64,000 bases of DNA from Bifidobacterium sp. ESL0745 (GCF_029433335.1 NZ_JAQTHX010000001.1:744001-808000); one strand, 5' to 3'. Shown: positions 19,432-29,157, counted from the stretch's first letter. A program made the numbers and translations. Notes: a model not told the origin generated them from the sequence alone.

Positions 19432-20622
19432 TCACGACAATACACGGGCATAGACCTCAAGAACCCTGTCCGCGACCTGCTGCCAGTCATACCGTTTGGA
19501 GCGTGCAAACCCTTCGTGTTGCAGATGCTTGCGACGTTGCGGATCATCCAGCAATTGCAAGACACGGCGGGCGCAATCGTGTCCATCGCCGTTGGCGAAC
19601 AACATGGCGTCGTTGCCGTCCTGTGCGACGGCGGCGAACGCGTCAAGATCACTTGATACGACCGCGCATGAGGCGGCCATGGCCTCAACCAGGACGATGC
19701 CGAAGCTTTCGCCGCCGGTCTGGGGGGCGACATAGACATCAAGGGATTTGTAGAATCGGGCCTTGTCCTTGTCACTGACTCGGCCAAGGAATTCGAAGTG
19801 ACCTGCCAGCTCACCGCTCGGATCTATTCTCCCAAGGATTTTCATCGCGTCCTGCTGACCGGTGCCTGCACACAGGAAACGCGCGGAGGGATAACGCTTG
19901 ACGATGTCGTATGCGGCACGGGCGAAAACGGCAAACCCTTTGCGTGCCTCCCCCATGCGTCCCAGAAATCCGATGGTCGGCTTATCCGGCGTCCCCTGCC
20001 ACGACGCTTTTGGCTGCGCGTTGGCGAAAAACCTACAGTTTATGCCGTTAGGAATGACGCTGTATTCGATATTGCGCGGACCATAATGGTTGACTACCTT
20101 CTTTGCCGCTTCCGAAACGCAGATACCTGCGGAAAGTGGGGAAAGATACTGCCGCAAATAACCTTGGAAGAACCTCAAAGCCAACGGATACGGGTCAAAG
20201 GCCGCATGGAAGGTAGCGACGAACGGCGGATGGTGAATCATCGTCAACGGTTTGTGGCTCAGCGACGGCGTCTCCGGCTCATGAAGATGAACAATGTCGA
20301 AATGCCCCTGCTTGACCCAGCGACGGGTGCGTGGGCCGACAAAACCGAAATAGCTCAGGCGGGCTACTGAGCCGTTATATGGGATGGAGAACGAGGAATC
20401 ATTGGTTGTCACCCATAGCGGCATGTCTCGTGTGCGTCGGCCGGGAGCCAGCACTTCCACTTTGTGACCACGCTTCATCAATTCCTCGGCGAAATCACGG
20501 ATATGGAACTGTACGCCGCCAGGCGTCTCGAACGAATAGGGCGAGATAATCCCTATATTAAGCTTTCTGCCGTTCAGTGGGTCGTGATGCAGGCCTGTTC
20601 CATCGGATTCTTGATAAGACAT
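19432..20622 (-). CDS. pimA: Phosphatidylinositol mannosyltransferase, PimA-like (GT4)
   Basis: GT-B fold glycosyltransferase of family 4, expected to move mannose from GDP-mannose to phosphatidylinositol at the inner face of the membrane. The N-terminal domain has the glycine loop in PYSFETPGGVQFHI and the C-terminal domain has the nucleotide-sugar motif GGESFGIVLVEAMAAS (E-x7-E). Length 396 is close to mycobacterial PimA. Position after pgsA and a lipid acyltransferase matches the actinobacterial PIM cluster, which is the main reason for PimA over other GT4 enzymes. It lies 68 bases from the acyltransferase. Confidence 0.85.
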   Translation of the reverse strand: MSYQESDGTGLHHDPLNGRKLNIGIISPYSFETPGGVQFHIRDFAEELMKRGHKVEVLAPGRRTRDMPLWVTTNDSSFSIPYNGSVARLSYFGFVGPRTRRWVKQGHFDIVHLHEPETPSLSHKPLTMIHHPPFVATFHAAFDPYPLALRFFQGYLRQYLSPLSAGICVSEAAKKVVNHYGPRNIEYSVIPNGINCRFFANAQPKASWQGTPDKPTIGFLGRMGEARKGFAVFARAAYDIVKRYPSARFLCAGTGQQDAMKILGRIDPSGELAGHFEFLGRVSDKDKARFYKSLDVYVAPQTGGESFGIVLVEAMAASCAVVSSDLDAFAAVAQDGNDAMLFANGDGHDCARRVLQLLDDPQRRKHLQHEGFARSKRYDWQQVADRVLEVYARVLS

Positions 20623-20690
20623 GATTCTTCATTCTGCCATAGCATTCGTATTTTACCATTTACTTCTGAGCTCAATTGCAATTATAAAAC

Positions 20691-21707
20691 TCATCGAGAT
20701 GCATCAGTTTGACGATTTCCTTTGATTTGTTCCAACTCGTCCATCACATCATCAGGAACATCTTTCAGGCGTGAAATATCCAGATCTTCGATGAATATCG
20801 GCTGGAGCATATGCCAATCCTCCGGGTGCGCCGAAATGTCGCGGCTCCATACGTCGACCCATACCTGGCTGATGGCGTGGATGGCTTCTTCGCGTGGCAG
20901 AGTGCGGAACCGGTCGATATCCACCGGCGCACTGATATCGACGACGTAGCCGTATGGGATTCCCGCTTTGCGACGAGCCTCACCGTGAAGTTTCTCACGA
21001 AACATATTGACTACGAATAACGGTTTGCCTGTATCGAGCGCCAATGTCGCCGGCCCGCGCGCCACTCGGATGGTGGAACCGAACGCATGCACGAATTCGC
21101 CGTGGCGGCTCAAATCGCGATCGGCAAGCAACGGCACCAAAACGTGGGGCTTGGCCAACGCCTCCTCAAGTTGTTCGATAAGACGCGGCTGTCCGGTGAG
21201 CAATACGGTGATGTCCATGCGTTTACGGATCTCGATGAAGGTATCAAGCAGTTTCTGGTTCGCCAGTCGTTCTGCGGTGACAGTCACCGGAGCGAGAACG
21301 TTGGCTGCGAGAAACCCTTCGTAATCCCAATTGCCTTGATGGCTGATGGCCATTGGCGCGCTGCCCGGATTGTCATGCACGAGTTCCTTGCAGATGGGCA
21401 GCCCCGGGCCGATCGGCCGGGCACGGGCAAGAAGTCGCTCGTCGGATCGGCCTCCCACAGTCATCGCTTCGGCAAAATAGGTGAAATACGAGCGCATTCC
21501 CTGGTGGCTGGTCTTACGCAACTTTCTTTTCGTGACCGTACCGTCACGCGATTCAAGGACATGATGCAGGTTGCGTTCGAGCTGTTTCACTCCGCCGATA
21601 TGGAACAACCAGCAAACGTCCGCCGCGAACAGAAAAAGGCCACGAAGCAATGGCTCAGGGATAATTTTTGGATGTTTGGCCAGAAATACGAGAAGATTAT
21701 CGAACAT
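20691..21707 (-). CDS. PI-mannoside acyltransferase, PatA-like (HtrB/LpxL family)
   Basis: Membrane-associated acyltransferase expected to acylate the mannose of PIM. The catalytic H-x4-D motif is HQGNWD. Other family features are LLADRDLSRHGEFVHAFG and the pattern RVARGPATLALDTGKPLFVV. Length 338 is usual. It sits between pgsA and pimA in the standard order. The ATG at 21707 has only a weak ribosome site, and a terminator-like hairpin separates it from pgsA, so it may have its own promoter. Confidence 0.82.
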   Translation of the reverse strand: MFDNLLVFLAKHPKIIPEPLLRGLFLFAADVCWLFHIGGVKQLERNLHHVLESRDGTVTKRKLRKTSHQGMRSYFTYFAEAMTVGGRSDERLLARARPIGPGLPICKELVHDNPGSAPMAISHQGNWDYEGFLAANVLAPVTVTAERLANQKLLDTFIEIRKRMDITVLLTGQPRLIEQLEEALAKPHVLVPLLADRDLSRHGEFVHAFGSTIRVARGPATLALDTGKPLFVVNMFREKLHGEARRKAGIPYGYVVDISAPVDIDRFRTLPREEAIHAISQVWVDVWSRDISAHPEDWHMLQPIFIEDLDISRLKDVPDDVMDELEQIKGNRQTDASR

Positions 21708-21804
21708 GTTGATGATTGGTCTTTCGGACGCTTAACAAGGACTTGACAAGGTCGTTTGACCGCTTCCGTTGAAAAAGCCCAGTAACGGATCGGCAAATTG
21801 CGAG

Positions 21805-21866
21805 ACAAACAGAAAACACGAAGGCCCATCTTGCACTGCAGATTGGTACAGTCAAGACAGGCCTTC
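21805..21866 (-). terminator. Terminator-like hairpin after pgsA
   Basis: On the minus strand a 14-bp stem (21853-21866 with 21820-21833, two G-U pairs), beginning GAAGGCC, has a 19-base loop and is followed by GTGTTTTCTGTTTG. It lies between pgsA and the acyltransferase gene and would end or attenuate the thrS-pgsA transcript. Confidence 0.55.
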
Positions 21867-21874
21867 AACAATGG

Positions 21875-22531
21875 TCAGATCGCGCCGTCAGCTTTCATTT
21901 GCCGACGCACTTCGAAGATGCGCTGGAACACGGTGATCGTTCCCAACACCGCAAGAATCACAATAAAGACCATAAGCCATCGAGGATCGCCGAAAATGCC
22001 GCTCAGAAGCATACCGACAAGGATGATGACCAGACGGTCGCTTCGTGTCGCAATGCCATTCTTGGCCTCGTAACCCACCGATTCGGCACGTGCTCGGGCG
22101 TAGGAGGTGACGAACGAAGTCATCATCGCGTACATCGCTGCCCCGACGCCAATCCAACCGATCACATCGTCCATATCGATGGTTCCGGAGGCAATCGACA
22201 TGCCGCCGTGGAGCAGGAAATACAACACAACGGCGAAAAGCACCGCCCAATCGGCGATACGATCAAGCGTGGAGTCCAGGAAAGCGCCGAATTTCGTGCC
22301 GCCCGTGGTCAGCGCCGCCACCGAGCCGTCCAGCGAATCGAAAGCCGCCAAAATGGCCATGAGTATGGAGCCGGGGATGAGCCAGCCGGTGATTCCCGTA
22401 GCGATGGCCACGAGAATCGTACCGACCGCCCCGATAATGGTCACTGCGTTCGCCGTAAAGCCCATCGCCACCAATAGCTTGGCTATCGGTGCGATAAGGC
22501 GTTTGAACGGTGGTCGTAGTTTTTCAAGCAT
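21875..22531 (-). CDS. pgsA: Phosphatidylinositol phosphate synthase (CDP-alcohol phosphotransferase)
   Basis: Integral membrane enzyme expected to join CDP-diacylglycerol and inositol-phosphate. The family motif D-x2-D-G-x2-A-R-x8-G-x3-D-x3-D is seen as DSLDGSVAALTTGGTKFG then AFLDSTLD; all four catalytic aspartates are present, but the usual Arg after the Ala is replaced by Ala. About six membrane helices; length 218. Its place before the acyltransferase and PimA supports the PI-phosphate role over PG-phosphate synthesis. It starts 27 bases after thrS. Confidence 0.88.
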   Translation of the reverse strand: MLEKLRPPFKRLIAPIAKLLVAMGFTANAVTIIGAVGTILVAIATGITGWLIPGSILMAILAAFDSLDGSVAALTTGGTKFGAFLDSTLDRIADWAVLFAVVLYFLLHGGMSIASGTIDMDDVIGWIGVGAAMYAMMTSFVTSYARARAESVGYEAKNGIATRSDRLVIILVGMLLSGIFGDPRWLMVFIVILAVLGTITVFQRIFEVRRQMKADGAI

Positions 22532-22558
22532 GCTTACGATATCCTCGACAACTTTCTC

Positions 22559-24592
22559 TTATTTGGTCGCCGCAGCGAAATCGTCAGCATTGTTGACCTG
22601 AGCGCGGGACTTGATGACCTTGAGGATATCGGCCTTCGCCTGATCGACAGGAACGCCGTTGAGCTGGCTGCCGTCACGGAAACGGAAGCTCACCGCGTTC
22701 TTGTTGACGTCATCCTCGCCGGCAATCAGCGTGAAGGGCACCTTCGACTTGGAGGCGTTACGAATCTTCTTGCCGAAGCGGTCGTCGGAAGTGTCCATCT
22801 CGCAGCGCACGGTCTCCTCGTTCAAGGAGTCGATGAACTTCTGTAGATGAGGCGCGAACTCGTCGGCCACGGGAATGCCCGTGACCTGAACGGGGGCGAG
22901 CCAGACGGGGAACGCGCCGGCATAGTGCTCGAGCAGGATGGCGAAGAAGCGCTCGATGGAACCGAACAGGGCACGGTGAATCATCACCGGGCGCTGGTGG
23001 GTGCCGTCTTTGGCGATGTACTCGAGCTTGAAGCGTTCGGGCAGGTTGAAGTCGAGCTGAATGGTCGAAATCTGCCAGGTGCGGCCGATGGCGTCGCGTG
23101 CCTGCACGGAGATCTTCGGGCCGTAGAACGCGGCCCCGCCCGGATCGGCCACGAGGTCGAGTCCGGATTCCTCGGCGACCTCACGCAGCGTCTCGGTGGC
23201 TTCCGTCCAGATTTCGTCGGATCCGACGAACTTCTTCTCGTCCTTGGTGGAAAGCTCAAGGTAGAAGTCGTTCAGGCCGAAATCGCGCAGAACCTTCAGG
23301 ACGAAGTTCAAAATGGACTTGAGTTCATCCTTCATCTGGTCGCGGGTGCAGTAGATGTGCGAATCATCCTGCGTCAAGCCGCGAACGCGGGTCAGGCCGT
23401 GGACCTCGCCGCTCTTCTCGTAGCGGTAGACGGTGCCGAACTCGAAGAGGCGCAGCGGCAGCTCCTTATAGGAGCGCTGGCGGGACTTGAAGATGAGGTT
23501 GTGCATCGGGCAGTTCATCGGCTTCAGGTAGTAGTCGAAGCCCTTCTTGGTGACGTTGCCGTCCTCGTCCGTCTCTTCGTCCAGATGCATCGGAGGGAAC
23601 ATGCCGTCCTTGTACCACTGCAGGTGGCCACTGGTCTCGTAGAGGCCGCCCTTGGTGATGTGCGGGGTCTGCACGAAGCTGTAGCCGGCCTTACGGTGCA
23701 TCTCACGGGAGTAATCCTCCATCGCGTTGATCACCGCGCCGCCCTTCGGGTGGAAGACGGGCAGGCCGGGGCCGATCTCCTCCGGGAAGGAGAAGAGATC
23801 CATTTCGGCACCGAGCTTGCGGTGGTCGCGCTTGGCGGCCTCCTCCATGCGTACCTGATAGGCCTTGAGGTCTTCCTTGGAAGCCCAAGCCGTGCCGTAG
23901 ATGCGCTGCATCGACGGGTTGTGCTCGTCGCCGAGCCAATAGGCGGCAGCGGTGCGTTCAAGCTTGAACGCCTTGATATAACGGGTGTTGGGCAGATGCG
24001 GGCCTTGGCAGAGGTCCTTCCAGACGATGTTGCCGTCACGGTCAAGATTGTCGTACATCGTGATCTCGCCCTGATTCGGCACTTCCGTACCGACGGTTTC
24101 GTCGATGTCTTCCTTCTTCTTGCCGATGAGCTCCAGCTTGTAGGGTTGGTCAGCCTCCTCTTTTCTGGCCTCGTCTTCGCTGACCACACGGCGGCGGAAC
24201 GATTGGGAGGACTTGATGATGCGCTTCATGCGCTTGTCGATTTCCTTCAGATCTTCAGGGGTGAAGGGCTTATCGACGTCGAAATCATAATAGAAACCGT
24301 TTTCAATGGCCGGACCGATGCCAAGCTTGGCATCCGGCCTAATCTCCTGAACGGCCTGGGCCATGACGTGGGTTGCGGAATGACGCATAATCGCCAGGCC
24401 GTCTTCGCTGTCCAATGCGATGGGTTCGACGCTATCGCCATCGTGAAGTGGGGTGTACAGATCGCGAGGCTTACCGTTCAAACGCACTGCGATAATGTTC
24501 TTGTCTTCGGCAAAAAGACCGGCGCCTGTCTGCGTGGCTTCCACCTCCTTTGCTTCGCCGTTGAGTTTGATGGAGATGGTTTGTTCAGCCAT
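22559..24592 (-). CDS. thrS: Threonine--tRNA ligase
   Basis: Charges tRNA-Thr. Domains in order: N-terminal TGS (about 1-65); the editing domain with [11 protein letters not shown] (H-x3-H) at about 70-75; the class II core with zinc ligands in [17 protein letters not shown] and VMIHRALFG; and the C-terminal anticodon-binding domain. Length 677 is normal. The start has AAGGACA upstream. No T-box leader is visible in the region ahead of it. It heads the thrS-pgsA pair and diverges from the MFS gene. Confidence 0.97.
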   Translation of the reverse strand: MAEQTISIKLNGEAKEVEATQTGAGLFAEDKNIIAVRLNGKPRDLYTPLHDGDSVEPIALDSEDGLAIMRHSATHVMAQAVQEIRPDAKLGIGPAIENGFYYDFDVDKPFTPEDLKEIDKRMKRIIKSSQSFRRRVVSEDEARKEEADQPYKLELIGKKKEDIDETVGTEVPNQGEITMYDNLDRDGNIVWKDLCQGPHLPNTRYIKAFKLERTAAAYWLGDEHNPSMQRIYGTAWASKEDLKAYQVRMEEAAKRDHRKLGAEMDLFSFPEEIGPGLPVFHPKGGAVINAMEDYSREMHRKAGYSFVQTPHITKGGLYETSGHLQWYKDGMFPPMHLDEETDEDGNVTKKGFDYYLKPMNCPMHNLIFKSRQRSYKELPLRLFEFGTVYRYEKSGEVHGLTRVRGLTQDDSHIYCTRDQMKDELKSILNFVLKVLRDFGLNDFYLELSTKDEKKFVGSDEIWTEATETLREVAEESGLDLVADPGGAAFYGPKISVQARDAIGRTWQISTIQLDFNLPERFKLEYIAKDGTHQRPVMIHRALFGSIERFFAILLEHYAGAFPVWLAPVQVTGIPVADEFAPHLQKFIDSLNEETVRCEMDTSDDRFGKKIRNASKSKVPFTLIAGEDDVNKNAVSFRFRDGSQLNGVPVDQAKADILKVIKSRAQVNNADDFAAATK

Positions 24593-25034
24593 GGTATGGT
24601 GTCCTTTGCTTTCAGGGTCCGCGTTACTAGGGGCAGACCTGGACGATAATCAACGTATCTTAGGTTATGAGGCGACACAGACATAGAAATAATACCAATA
24701 AAACTGCCCGTTGCCTGCAACAAATGTGTGGACATGCCATGTTCCGGACGTTTCACATCCGAACACCGCTCAATGCCGCCACCAGTGTGCGAAGACATAT
24801 TTTTCCAACGGTACCCGTCCATAAATACGGATCCGTTTATTCCAGCATGTGAAGTCTTTCTGACATCCCGGAACGTCCTGCCTACCATACGGAATGAAGT
24901 TCAGTGATGGGGAGCATTATGAACATACAGAAGGGTTTAATCAGACAATGCGGACAAAGGGGATACTACGTCACGCGCGAAGCGGGTCCTCGATCAACGT
25001 TTGGCCTGCATTTTTCAATTGGGAGGTGTGGACG
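24593..25034. other. Intergenic region between thrS and the MFS gene
   Basis: About 440 bases between divergent genes. I see no supported gene; an in-frame upstream extension of the MFS gene lacks ribosome site and membrane-protein character. The palindrome ACGGATCCGT (24827-24836) in an AT-rich setting is the only clear dyad and might be an operator. There is no T-box or other recognised riboswitch. Confidence 0.45.
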
Positions 25035-26348
25035 ATGAACGACAAGTCTCCCACAATACCTTCCAATGAGTCGCTGCTGCACGACTTGAATCTGGCCAAG
25101 CCCTCACCATTGTTCCATAAGATTGTGGTTCTGGTGGCGGCCGGTATGTTCATCGACAGCATCGACGTCTACATGGGCAGTTCCATCGCCACATGTCTGC
25201 TCTCCCAGGGCTTCACTAATTCAGGAACGAATGCCACGTTCCTCTCGGCCGGCTTTATGGGACTGCTGATAGGCTCGCTGGTCTCCGGGATCATCGGCGA
25301 CGCGAAAGGCAGGAAGATCTCATACAGCATCAACCTTCTGGTGTTCGGCCTGTTTACTTTTGCCTGCACGTTCGCCCCGAATATACTGGTGCTGATCATC
25401 TGCAGGTTCATCGCCAGCATGGGTCTCGGCGCAGAGCTCGTCACAGGCTTCACCTATATCAACGAGTTTGCGCCGGTGCTCAAACGTGGTCACTGGTGCG
25501 CCATCGTTGACCTGATCGCCAATTTCGGCGTGCCGGTAGCGATGGCCCTGTCCGCAGTGGTGATCTCGCATTGGTCTTGGAGGCCCTTGTTCGCCGTCGA
25601 CGGTGTTCTGGCGCTCTTGATCTGGTTCTTCAGGAGGGGTTTGCCGGAATCGCCGCGCTGGCTGCTGGTCAAGGGTCGCAGGACCGAAGCGGCACGCATC
25701 ATCAGTCAACTCACGGTCAATGGTTTTTACGATGCCTCGCCTCAACAGGAAAAGGCACCCCAGCCTTTCACCAGAGGAACCTTGTGGAAGAATTTCATCG
25801 TCGCTACGGTGGCGGTGACAGCGACCATGGTTTGCTCCTACACCTTCACGACATGGATGCCCACTATTCTGTTCAAGCGCGGCTATGACCTGCATCATTC
25901 GTTATGGATCAGCGTACTGATCATGCTCGGCGCCCCTTTGGGATGCTTCATCGGTTCATTCCTTATCGACAGGATCGGTCGGAAACGCTTGATCGTCTCG
26001 GCCTTTGGTATAGAAGCGATGCTGGGCTGCCTCTATTCCGTGCAGCATAACATCGTCTTCGTGTCGATAGTCGGATTCGCCTTGGTCGTCGTCCTGTACG
26101 TACTCATGGCTTCAGTGACCGCGGTCTATATTCCGGAATTGTTCCCGACACGCGTGCGTTTCCGGTTTGTAGGCGTCGCCAATGCCATAGCCAAATTGTG
26201 CAACGCGCTCATGCCTTACCTCATCACACTGCTGCTGAACATTGGCAACGAGAATTGGGTCTATTATCTCATCGCTCTCATCGCTGCAGTGACCATGGCC
26301 ATCGTGGCGTTTTGGGGACCGGAAACCGCCGAAAAAGAATTGCTGTGA
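25035..26348 (+). CDS. Major facilitator superfamily transporter
   Basis: A 437-residue twelve-helix transporter, probably a proton symporter for sugars or organic acids. Sugar-porter-like motifs are present: GDAKGRK in loop 2-3, PESPRWLLVKGR after helix 6, DRIGRKRL in loop 8-9, and PELFPTRVRFR before helix 11. The substrate cannot be read from sequence. The ATG at 25035 follows GGGAGG and removes a 47-residue upstream stretch that does not look coding. It stands alone and converges on tRNA-Gly. Confidence 0.85.
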   Translation: MNDKSPTIPSNESLLHDLNLAKPSPLFHKIVVLVAAGMFIDSIDVYMGSSIATCLLSQGFTNSGTNATFLSAGFMGLLIGSLVSGIIGDAKGRKISYSINLLVFGLFTFACTFAPNILVLIICRFIASMGLGAELVTGFTYINEFAPVLKRGHWCAIVDLIANFGVPVAMALSAVVISHWSWRPLFAVDGVLALLIWFFRRGLPESPRWLLVKGRRTEAARIISQLTVNGFYDASPQQEKAPQPFTRGTLWKNFIVATVAVTATMVCSYTFTTWMPTILFKRGYDLHHSLWISVLIMLGAPLGCFIGSFLIDRIGRKRLIVSAFGIEAMLGCLYSVQHNIVFVSIVGFALVVVLYVLMASVTAVYIPELFPTRVRFRFVGVANAIAKLCNALMPYLITLLLNIGNENWVYYLIALIAAVTMAIVAFWGPETAEKELL

Positions 26349-26396
26349 GACGCACACCATACTTCGAAACTGTCAGAAGCGGGAATTAATAGAGAG

Positions 26397-26469
26397 AGCG
26401 GACAACGGGACTCGGACCCGCGCTCTCGACCTTGGCAAGGTCGCGCTTTACCAACTAAGCTATGTCCGC
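26397..26469 (-). tRNA. tRNA-Gly (anticodon GCC), copy 1
   Basis: Minus-strand acceptor arms GCGGACA and TGTCCGC pair over seven bases. The anticodon loop TTGCCAA gives GCC, and the discriminator is T, as in Gly tRNAs. CCA is not encoded. Identical over its length to the copy at 29158-29230. Confidence 0.95.
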
Positions 26470-26751
26470 AAAGACAACATCTAGAGAATATACAGGCACA
26501 TGGGTCATCTCGCAAGTCATCGGCGCGTTTCCTGAAAGAGGAATCAATTTACTCTTAAAACCACACACTTACGCCGTACAAGTCGTGACATCCGAGATTG
26601 GCGGTTATAGGCCAGAATGTGGTTTTAAGATTGGATTTAGCCTTGTGGAAGTAAGCGTTTTATACTACTACTTTTAACAATGAAAATTCGTCAGCGACAA
26701 GACTTTGGTATAAGTCTTGCTATCGCGTTGTGATGGCCCATCGCGGTTTGA
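26470..26751. other. Intergenic region with inverted-repeat element
   Basis: About 280 bases between tRNA-Gly and the glutamine amidotransferase gene. No supported gene. It contains the 76-base inverted-repeat element described separately. Confidence 0.5.
26554..26629. repeat. 76-bp element with perfect 12-bp inverted ends
   Basis: CTTAAAACCACA (26554-26565) and TGTGGTTTTAAG (26618-26629) are exact complements flanking 52 bases. The core contains a further short CGCC/GGCG pairing and is GC-richer than its flanks. It could be a small structured RNA, a distant hairpin terminator or a MITE-like remnant beside a tRNA gene. No coding potential is seen. Confidence 0.55.
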
Positions 26752-27597
26752 TCACAATGAACGAAGGAAATACCTTCCAGTCAGACGCGAGGCCACCAGC
26801 ATGGTGTTATTGCCCAACTCACGCCAGCCATCATCTGTATCCTGACGGAATCCGGAACTTGCGACCAATACCCCTAACCCATGGTTCTTCTCGTCTTTGA
26901 TATCGCGGAAGCGCATGACTGCATAGTCTTCACTCTGACCGGTCCAACCATAATCATTGTAGTGTTTCGTGATTCCCGGAGAAGTCTTTCCTTCATGACC
27001 GGCCTGAACGGCGACCATCTGCTCTGCGTCACGCACAATGCAGTTGTAACTTGAAGTCGGATATGTCTCACGCAACTTTTCCACAGCATGCAGTACAGCG
27101 TCACTGAGATTCATGCCTTGTCGGACATACCCTACTATGACGGCGAAAAAGATCGCCGAATCACTGTGGAGGCTGATGGATCGGACAATGTCACGATCTA
27201 CTTCAAAATCAGGATTATCGAGAACATTGACATTATCCGTGCCGACGATATGGCCATTGTGCATGAATTCAATGTCATCGAACGCGAACGGCTGCTGATT
27301 CTCCATGACCTTGGCAATACCAGGGCTCCCCCAACGCAAATGCCACAATGCCGACTGCGCAGGCATATCGGACAAAGCGGAAAACATCGGGTCAGCGTAG
27401 GCGGCAACCGTGGTGTGGTAAGTACGGTCCTGCGATAATTGCGATGCGCTGGCACCTGCAAAGCCTTTCAAAGACAAACCCCAGCCGTCCTTATGAATCT
27501 CACTGAGCCTGCGAAAATCCGCGGTATCGGCCTCCCCCAAAATATCTTTCAAACTCAATTGAGCTGCATTGACGCAATATCCAAGCAATCTGCACAT
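26752..27597 (-). CDS. Class II glutamine amidotransferase domain protein
   Basis: Ntn-fold glutamine amidohydrolase, 281 residues. The catalytic nucleophile is Cys2, exposed after Met removal (MCRLLGY), which fixes the start at 27597. Also visible are HKDGWGLSL, LWHLRWGSPG (the Arg/Gly substrate loop) and FMHNGHIVG (the Asn-Gly oxyanion motif). No synthase domain is attached, so this is the stand-alone YafJ/EgtC-like type; the partner or acceptor is unknown. It lies alone between tRNA-Gly and the cation efflux gene, with no ergothioneine genes nearby. Confidence 0.85.
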   Translation of the reverse strand: MCRLLGYCVNAAQLSLKDILGEADTADFRRLSEIHKDGWGLSLKGFAGASASQLSQDRTYHTTVAAYADPMFSALSDMPAQSALWHLRWGSPGIAKVMENQQPFAFDDIEFMHNGHIVGTDNVNVLDNPDFEVDRDIVRSISLHSDSAIFFAVIVGYVRQGMNLSDAVLHAVEKLRETYPTSSYNCIVRDAEQMVAVQAGHEGKTSPGITKHYNDYGWTGQSEDYAVMRFRDIKDEKNHGLGVLVASSGFRQDTDDGWRELGNNTMLVASRLTGRYFLRSL

Positions 27598-27734
27598 GGC
27601 TGCCAACTATAACTGCATTATTTGAGAACTGCCTGCTCAGGGCCAAATAATCTGTCAGGTATTCCTAGCAAAAGATGTCGGCAAAGCAACAAAACCAAAT
27701 AATCACAAAACGGAATCGTCACACTTATTTGTTT

Positions 27735-28691
27735 TCAATGTTGTTTGACTTCTTTGGATTTTCGATATAAGTCAGGCTCCACGTAGATTTCGAAACGATA
27801 GAACGGCAATGCCTTGCGCACGGCCGATTCGATTTTGTTGATTGTCTCCACGTCGTAATCCCTATCAAGTTTTGAGGTCTGTACTTTCAGACACAGCAGG
27901 ATATCGTCTTCTGCCATATGCATCGCCTGCATATTGATGAGCCTGTCAACCCCCGGCGTCTCCTGAACGGCACGGCGTATGCGGTCGACCATTTCCGGCT
28001 CAACCGCTTCACCGATCAGGAGCGAACCTGATTTGAAACCCAACGCGACCGCTCCCACAATCAGAATGACACCGACGCACATGCCGCCCACGGCATCCCA
28101 GATTTCGTCGCCGGTAACCAAAGCCATCGCGATGCCCAAGCCCGCAAACACCAACCCCACCAGTGCAAGAGTATCCTCCATCATCACGGAGGCAAGTTCA
28201 GCGCTTTTTGTCTTCCGCCAAAAAGCGAAAAGATTGAGATGGCCGACTTTGAGCGTTTTCATGCGTTCGTGGGCCTCACGAATCGAAGTGTGCAGACCAT
28301 AGCTTTCCAGGCACGCCGATACGACGATAACGGCCAAGGAAGCCAGAAGCTCGACGGACTCCACGCCCCTGGGCATACTGCCGTTGGTCAGTTTGGCGAG
28401 TTTCTCAAAGCTTTGTGAGGCCGAGAACCATCCACCTACAAAGAAGAGCAGGGTGGCTACCAAAAAAGAAGCCAAATATTTGGCGCGATACAACCCGAAG
28501 GGATGGTCTTTATCTGATTTCGCAGCGGCCTTGCCGCCGACCATAAGCACCAACTCGTTGGCACAATCGGCTACCGAATGCACCGCCTCGGACAGCATGG
28601 CCGAGGAACCGGTGAACGCTGCCGCAAGTCCCTTGGCCACTGCCACACCAACGTTGGCCAACAGAGCCGTTTTCACCGAATCGCTTGCCAT
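27735..28691 (-). CDS. Cation diffusion facilitator (CDF) family efflux transporter
   Basis: Membrane exporter of divalent metal ions such as Zn or Mn by proton antiport, 318 residues. About six membrane helices are visible. Helix 2 carries the site SEAVHSVADCANE (H-x3-D), and helix 5 has SVMMEDTLALVGL, in which the first metal ligand is E-D where CDF proteins usually have D/H-x3-D. The C-terminal cytoplasmic domain spans about 220-310. Metal specificity cannot be assigned. It has no adjacent metal regulator and lies between a glutamine amidotransferase and tRNA genes. Confidence 0.87.
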   Translation of the reverse strand: MASDSVKTALLANVGVAVAKGLAAAFTGSSAMLSEAVHSVADCANELVLMVGGKAAAKSDKDHPFGLYRAKYLASFLVATLLFFVGGWFSASQSFEKLAKLTNGSMPRGVESVELLASLAVIVVSACLESYGLHTSIREAHERMKTLKVGHLNLFAFWRKTKSAELASVMMEDTLALVGLVFAGLGIAMALVTGDEIWDAVGGMCVGVILIVGAVALGFKSGSLLIGEAVEPEMVDRIRRAVQETPGVDRLINMQAMHMAEDDILLCLKVQTSKLDRDYDVETINKIESAVRKALPFYRFEIYVEPDLYRKSKEVKQH

Positions 28692-28825
28692 ATCTTGTCC
28701 CCCAGTTAAACCGATAGATCAATGAATAAAAATGTGATCTTTTAAAGATAATAATTCATAACGGAATATACGCAGAAAGAGGAAACAAAAAACGAATTGA
28801 AAAGACAAGAAAACCAGAAAACCGT

Positions 28826-28897
28826 GGGTGATGCTGGAATCGAACCAGCGACCCCTTCCGTGTGAGGGAAGTGCGCTAACCGCTGCGCTAATCACCC
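28826..28897 (-). tRNA. tRNA-Val (anticodon CAC)
   Basis: Minus-strand acceptor GGGTGAT pairs with ATCACCC. Anticodon stem CTTCC/GGAAG with loop CTCACAC gives CAC. The discriminator is A. T arm GGTTCGATT. It lies after the terminator of the Gly-Cys-Val(GAC) group. Confidence 0.95.
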
Positions 28898-28920
28898 GAT
28901 AATGCGTTCAGTTATGAAAC

Positions 28921-28942
28921 AAAAACCGGAGTTTCCTCCGGT
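28921..28942 (-). terminator. Terminator of the tRNA Gly-Cys-Val group
   Basis: On the minus strand ACCGGAG-GAAA-CTCCGGT forms a perfect 7-bp stem with a GAAA tetraloop, followed directly by TTTTTG. It lies just after tRNA-Val(GAC). Confidence 0.85.
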
Positions 28943-28947
28943 CTGCG

Positions 28948-29020
28948 TGGGCGATACAAGATTCGAACTTGTGACCCCTTCCGTGTCAGGGAAGTGCGCT
29001 AGCCTCTGCGCCAACCGCCC
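28948..29020 (-). tRNA. tRNA-Val (anticodon GAC)
   Basis: Minus-strand acceptor GGGCGGT pairs with ATCGCCC (one G-U). Anticodon stem CTTCC/GGAAG with loop CTGACAC gives GAC. Discriminator A. It is the last gene of a three-tRNA group ending in a terminator. Confidence 0.95.
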
Positions 29021-29056
29021 AGGTTGTTTGGATTCAGGACTTTCATCCTTCTTCCG

Positions 29057-29127
29057 AGGTGGGTACGAGAGTCGAACTCGTCTATACGGCTTTGCAGGCC
29101 GCTGCCTAACCGATTGGCTAACCCACC
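29057..29127 (-). tRNA. tRNA-Cys (anticodon GCA)
   Basis: Minus-strand acceptor GGTGGGT pairs with ACCCACC. Anticodon loop CTGCAAA gives GCA. Discriminator T. It is the middle gene of the Gly-Cys-Val group. Confidence 0.95.
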
Positions 29128-29157
29128 GTAAGGTCGTTTACAACTCCTCGGACCTAG

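Noticed and set aside
22847..24649. 600-codon open frame on the plus strand opposite thrS
   Set aside because: It is antisense to a clear threonyl-tRNA ligase; GC-rich codon structure leaves the opposite frame open. It has no recognisable motifs.
24593..24893. T-box leader for thrS
   Set aside because: No T-box consensus (TGGNACCGCG) or anti-terminator structure was found on the minus strand.
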